Shown one piece after another: positions 1-64,000 of a DNA stretch of 64,000 nucleotides (position 1 is its first letter; every line of letters begins with the position of its first letter). This DNA is from Gadus chalcogrammus. Taxonomy: Eukaryota; Chordata; Actinopteri; Gadiformes; Gadidae. A program made the translations under genes and the position numbers. The notes below the pieces were generated by a model that ran no database searches, was not told the DNA's origin, and saw only the letters and a program-made list of their open reading frames with translations. The DNA is taken from contig NC_079412.1 of NCBI RefSeq assembly GCF_026213295.1, positions 19,834,989 through 19,898,988 on the forward strand. The letters run 5' to 3'.

Positions 1-41628
<41,628 letters not shown>

Positions 41629-42308
41629 GGACACAATAACAGCACATCTACTCTGGACCTCTCACAACAAACAGGGAAGACCTCGAGGGACTCCAGCGGC
41701 GGAGGTCCTGAACGAATGTGGAGAAGAGGAAGAGGAGGAGCCAAGGGGAGGAGCCAGAGGGAGGAGCCAAGAGGAGGAGATAGGGGAGAAGCCCAAGGGG
41801 GAGGAGCCAAGGGGAGGAGCTAGGGACAGAGTTTATACCTCTGTGTTTCTGACCGGGAGACCGTGACGTTGACAACTAAAAACAAATCCTTGTACTGGAT
41901 GATTCTCTGACCATCCCAGGGACCATTCCATCGTAGAAGAGGGAGAGCCTTTGTTGGGGTTATCGATTAACCCTCAGAACCATCAGACCAGACACAGAGC
42001 TGGAGTGGAGCTTCACCACCTGCGGTGTGAACACCTGTTGACACTGAAGATCTCCACTTGAAAAACTCTTCTGTACCAGGGATTTCTATTGTAACAAAAA
42101 AAAGAAAAAACAGCTTGAAAATATGTCGAAGTCTTACGGGGGGAAAAGGAGGTCTTCGAGAAACGCATCAAACAATAATATGCTCGCAGCTGTCCAGGGC
42201 TGGCATTACTGGATTAACCAAACTACCTGCATCCTCCACTCATACCCCTAACACACGTTCACCGCACGCTCACCGGTCCGCTGACCGCAAGGCACGGGGC
42301 GGTCACTT

Positions 42309-42366
42309 TCACTGTCTGGGGAGGGAGGGGGGGGGGGGGGGGGGAGGAGGGAGGGAGGGGGGGGAT
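42309..42366 (+). repeat. G-run in prex1 3' UTR
   Basis: GGGG-rich stretch with a run of about 20 G and several GGAGG/GGGAGGG groups on the mRNA strand; potential RNA G-quadruplex. Confidence 0.85.
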
Positions 42367-43011
42367 GGTATATGAAGGGGTGAGTTCAAGGGGGTAGATG
42401 GCCAAGGGAGAGACGGACCCCCCCCCCAACAGGGCTAGAGATCTCTAACCGGGGGGATATCTCTCCCTGTATGTGTCCGATTGCGAGTTGGGGGGGGGGG
42501 GGAAATCAAAGTGTTGGAGGTTCGCCGGAGGAAGGGGTGGAGGAGGATCGCAGGACGGGGAAGGGGTCTGCCCCCCCCCAACGCATGTGGTCTCTGTGCA
42601 ATTACTGTAGAGGTAGTGTGCGTACTGTATCACCACACTCGATGAAGGATAGTCTATTTATTGTAGCGGCGAAAAAAGAAGCGTCTTTTTAACCTCTCAC
42701 TTATATCAGGTATTAAAGAACTTAAAAAGCATTCCAGCCTACGCCATAAACAGTATTTAATGGACCAATGGCATGCCATTAGTTTATTTTATTTTATTTA
42801 GACTCTGCTACCTGTGTATTTTTTTTTTACTTTGTATCGATCACGGCGTTGATTGATTATAGGAGAGCGGGTGCGAGCTGAGGTTTCAGGGAGCGTGAGG
42901 GAGGGAGTCCACGACGCACCAATCAGGGGACAGAGAAAACCACGGCAGAGCTTGCAGCAGAGTTGTTTATTTTTTCGTTGGCGTGTGCGGCCAAGTCTGA
43001 GTTACTGAATC

Positions 43012-43281
43012 ATGTGTTTTAAATTATTAATATATTGGTTTATAGCGCTAGTACTGGTGTTTATAGTGCGGACGTGGAGGACCGCGTCGGAGCTTTTCGT
43101 CTTCTTGCGTGACTCACAACAACAAGCTGTCTCGGATCAGGAGCCGGTGGAAAAAAAGCACAATTCATCCAGCGAGTTCACAGCGCTGCCGGTGGGGGTG
43201 GAAAAAATAAAAAGACGGCCGGTGGCAGAGGCAGAAGGGACCAGTGACGACCGAGGGCATAGACATGTTATTTTAATATGA
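43012..43281 (+). other. 89-codon ORF inside prex1 3' UTR, unrecognised
   Basis: An ATG-to-stop frame whose N-terminus is hydrophobic (LLIYWFIALVLVFIV, residues about 5-19) followed by a charged, Ser/Glu/Lys-rich tail. It looks like a single-pass or signal-anchor peptide, but I recognise no family. It may be a chance ORF; nothing shows it is translated. Confidence 0.15.
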
Positions 43282-43813
43282 CAGATTTAAATTTTATTGC
43301 CAGTGTATATACAAACTGTGTAACCACAACGGACAGAGTAGTAAAATACAAATAAGCCCAACTTATGTCTTAATGAGTAACGCTGTGAGCTAAACTGAAT
43401 ACGTTTTATTGGAGGGATTATTACATAACTTAGAGGATGTTTAAAACCTTCTGCTTTTTATGAAAAAAAATTAAAACACAGACTAGCGAGAGAAGAGTGC
43501 AGCTATGGGGGTTTCTCTGCCTCCATTTTGTGCTGGGATTCCGCTGTCCCACTTCCCGCCATTTTATTTATTTATTGAAGCTCTGGAATGCTAACATTTA
43601 AAGTGTCTAACCCCCACGTGCTACTGCAGCCGCTAAAGACGCGTGACCTTAAACTCAACTTTTGCATATGAAAAACTGCCTAGTATGTCTATAAAACGAC
43701 CAGGCCGTAGGGTCTTACATTAGCTAAATGCTCTTAAAAAGCGTCACTCTGAAGGGAAAATGCATCGGTCTTAATCATTTCTCGAGTTACATTTTAAACG
43801 TGATGTTTGCCTC

Positions 43814-43865
43814 CTGCAGAATGAACATGTCACTGACTATAGTCAGTGACATGTTCATTCTGCAG
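43814..43865. repeat. perfect 52-bp palindrome, no spacer
   Basis: Left half starts CTGCAGAATGAACATG and the right half is its exact inverse complement, centre TA between 43839 and 43840. It lies in the probable 3' UTR. Confidence 0.95.
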
Positions 43866-44019
43866 TATATTTACTCATGTATTGACCATGTTTTAATGTT
43901 GCCCAAATGTACATACTTTATTTTACCATTTTATTTTGCCTGACAATAACTGTACAAAAGATTTTCTTCCCTCGCCTTTCTAAAAGTATAATTGTAAATG
44001 GAATCTTAACAAGCTAGTA

Positions 44020-44025
44020 AATAAA
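44020..44025 (+). terminator. prex1: candidate polyadenylation signal AATAAA
   Basis: AATAAA lies in gctagtaaataaaatg, followed within about 30 bp by the T/G-containing sequence gttctcagttcg. It is the last canonical hexamer before the kcnq2 5' flank, giving a 3' UTR of about 2.4 kb. An ATTAAA at about 42713 is a weaker alternative. Confidence 0.5.
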
Positions 44026-44126
44026 ATGTTCTCAGTTCGATAATGCTACGCCACATCTCTGCGTTGAACTTTGTTCATACTCATCTATACTGCATTGTAC
44101 TTGTTTTACATACCTCTGTATAGCCT

Positions 44127-44150
44127 ACATCACCTATGTATAGGTGATGT
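44127..44150. repeat. hairpin, 11-bp arms, 2-nt loop
   Basis: ACATCACCTAT (44127-44137), gt, ATAGGTGATGT (44140-44150). Confidence 0.9.
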
Positions 44151-44524
44151 TTATCTGGTGGCGCTATCCAAAGCCGCGAACATCATTCAACTCGATGAGA
44201 CACGCACCCCCCCCCCCCCCCCCCCACAGCGGCCATATTGTTTTGTTGGGCAGGAAACCTTCTAGAATCTTTGGAAACCATGACGACTCAATGCACAATG
44301 TTCAGTTCTCCGTTCCCGTCCTCCCAGGAATCATTAGGAGAAACTAGCATCGACACCAAAGAAACTCCACAAGGGATGTTTAATTATGTCGCCCGATATT
44401 ACTCTTCCGACATTATTTAGCATTCACACCTACGTTGAATGTTGGCAAAACAAAAATGCCCTTGCTAAATTATTAATTCTGAATTATCCTAGAGTCGTTT
44501 CCCTTTTTGAAGATGAAACCAGAA

Positions 44525-45115
<591 letters not shown>

Positions 45116-45332
45116 TGTGAGAGAGAGAGAGAGAGAGAGAGCTCACACATTGCAGTTTCCAGCGGTTATTCTAATTGGTTTCTCAGGGTGGGGGGGAGGG
45201 AGGGAGACCAGCACCAACTGCATTCACGAGCTCAGCCCAGCAGCGCACACCCCTTCTCACAGGCACCGGCGATGCATCCCCGAGGCGAAGGCACCGCGAC
45301 CAGCTGCTGTTCGCCGCCCGAGTCCCGGTAGG

Positions 45333-63981
<18,649 letters not shown>

Positions 63982-64000
63982 GTCTGTGATGTGATTGGTC

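Larger units (their letters stand above)
41629..44040 (+). other. prex1: probable prex1 3' UTR
   Basis: This non-coding stretch runs from the stop to the AATAAA at 44020. It contains a repeat of GGAGGAGCCAAGG-like units (about 41720-41825), runs of G and C (42314-42366, 42420-42427, 42490-42501), AT-rich sequence after 42700, and a perfect 52-bp palindrome (43814-43865). The end point is inferred only from the poly(A) signal; transcripts could end earlier. Confidence 0.6.

Overview
The window is nuclear DNA of a ray-finned (teleost) fish. It carries two interrupted vertebrate genes on the + strand: the 3' part of prex1 (P-Rex1, a PIP3- and Gbetagamma-activated Rac exchange factor) and, about 3.7 kb downstream, the 5' part of kcnq2 (Kv7.2, M-current potassium channel). 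Both were recognised by translating exons between consensus splice sites. Phases agree from exon to exon, and the kcnq2 exon sizes (91, 127, 176, 126, 111, 96, 95 nt for exons 2-8) are those I recall for mammalian KCNQ2. Fish origin is inferred from short introns, fish-type tRNA-derived SINEs, small terminal-inverted-repeat elements and a very high density of dinucleotide repeats. That density resembles gadiform fish such as cod, but the species is not proven.

Layout. 1-3598 is intron of prex1; its DH-domain exons lie to the left. 3599-23402 holds eight prex1 exons (PH domain, DEP1, start of DEP2). 23482-23581 is a run of 100 N. No exon for the rest of DEP2, the two PDZ domains or the linker is visible between there and 28187, so about 550-600 residues are missing from this assembly. 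28187-41628 holds fourteen exons of the C-terminal region, ending in a normal stop. 41629 to about 44040 is the probable prex1 3' UTR. 44527-45112 is a GT-repeat region with an exact 245-bp tandem duplication just upstream of kcnq2. kcnq2 starts at 45333. Its exons 1-10 cover the N-terminus, S1-S6, the selectivity filter, helix A with its IQ motif and the start of the C-terminal linker; the gene continues past 64000.

Most of the remaining sequence is introns filled with AC/GT and CT microsatellites, minisatellites, SINEs, small DNA transposons and short-spacer inverted repeats. The most unusual pattern is that at least three prex1 exon-intron junctions (exons at 16287, 19482 and 28391) have been copied into adjacent intronic repeats, leaving decoy splice acceptors or donors. 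A fourth exon (29357-29447) uses the first GT of a GT microsatellite as its donor. A second point is a valine in the kcnq2 pore loop (GYGDKVP) where mammalian KCNQ2 has the tyrosine responsible for external TEA block. The two genes are not a functional unit; their adjacency is positional only. I see no prokaryotic-type system, RNA gene or autonomous transposon ORF.
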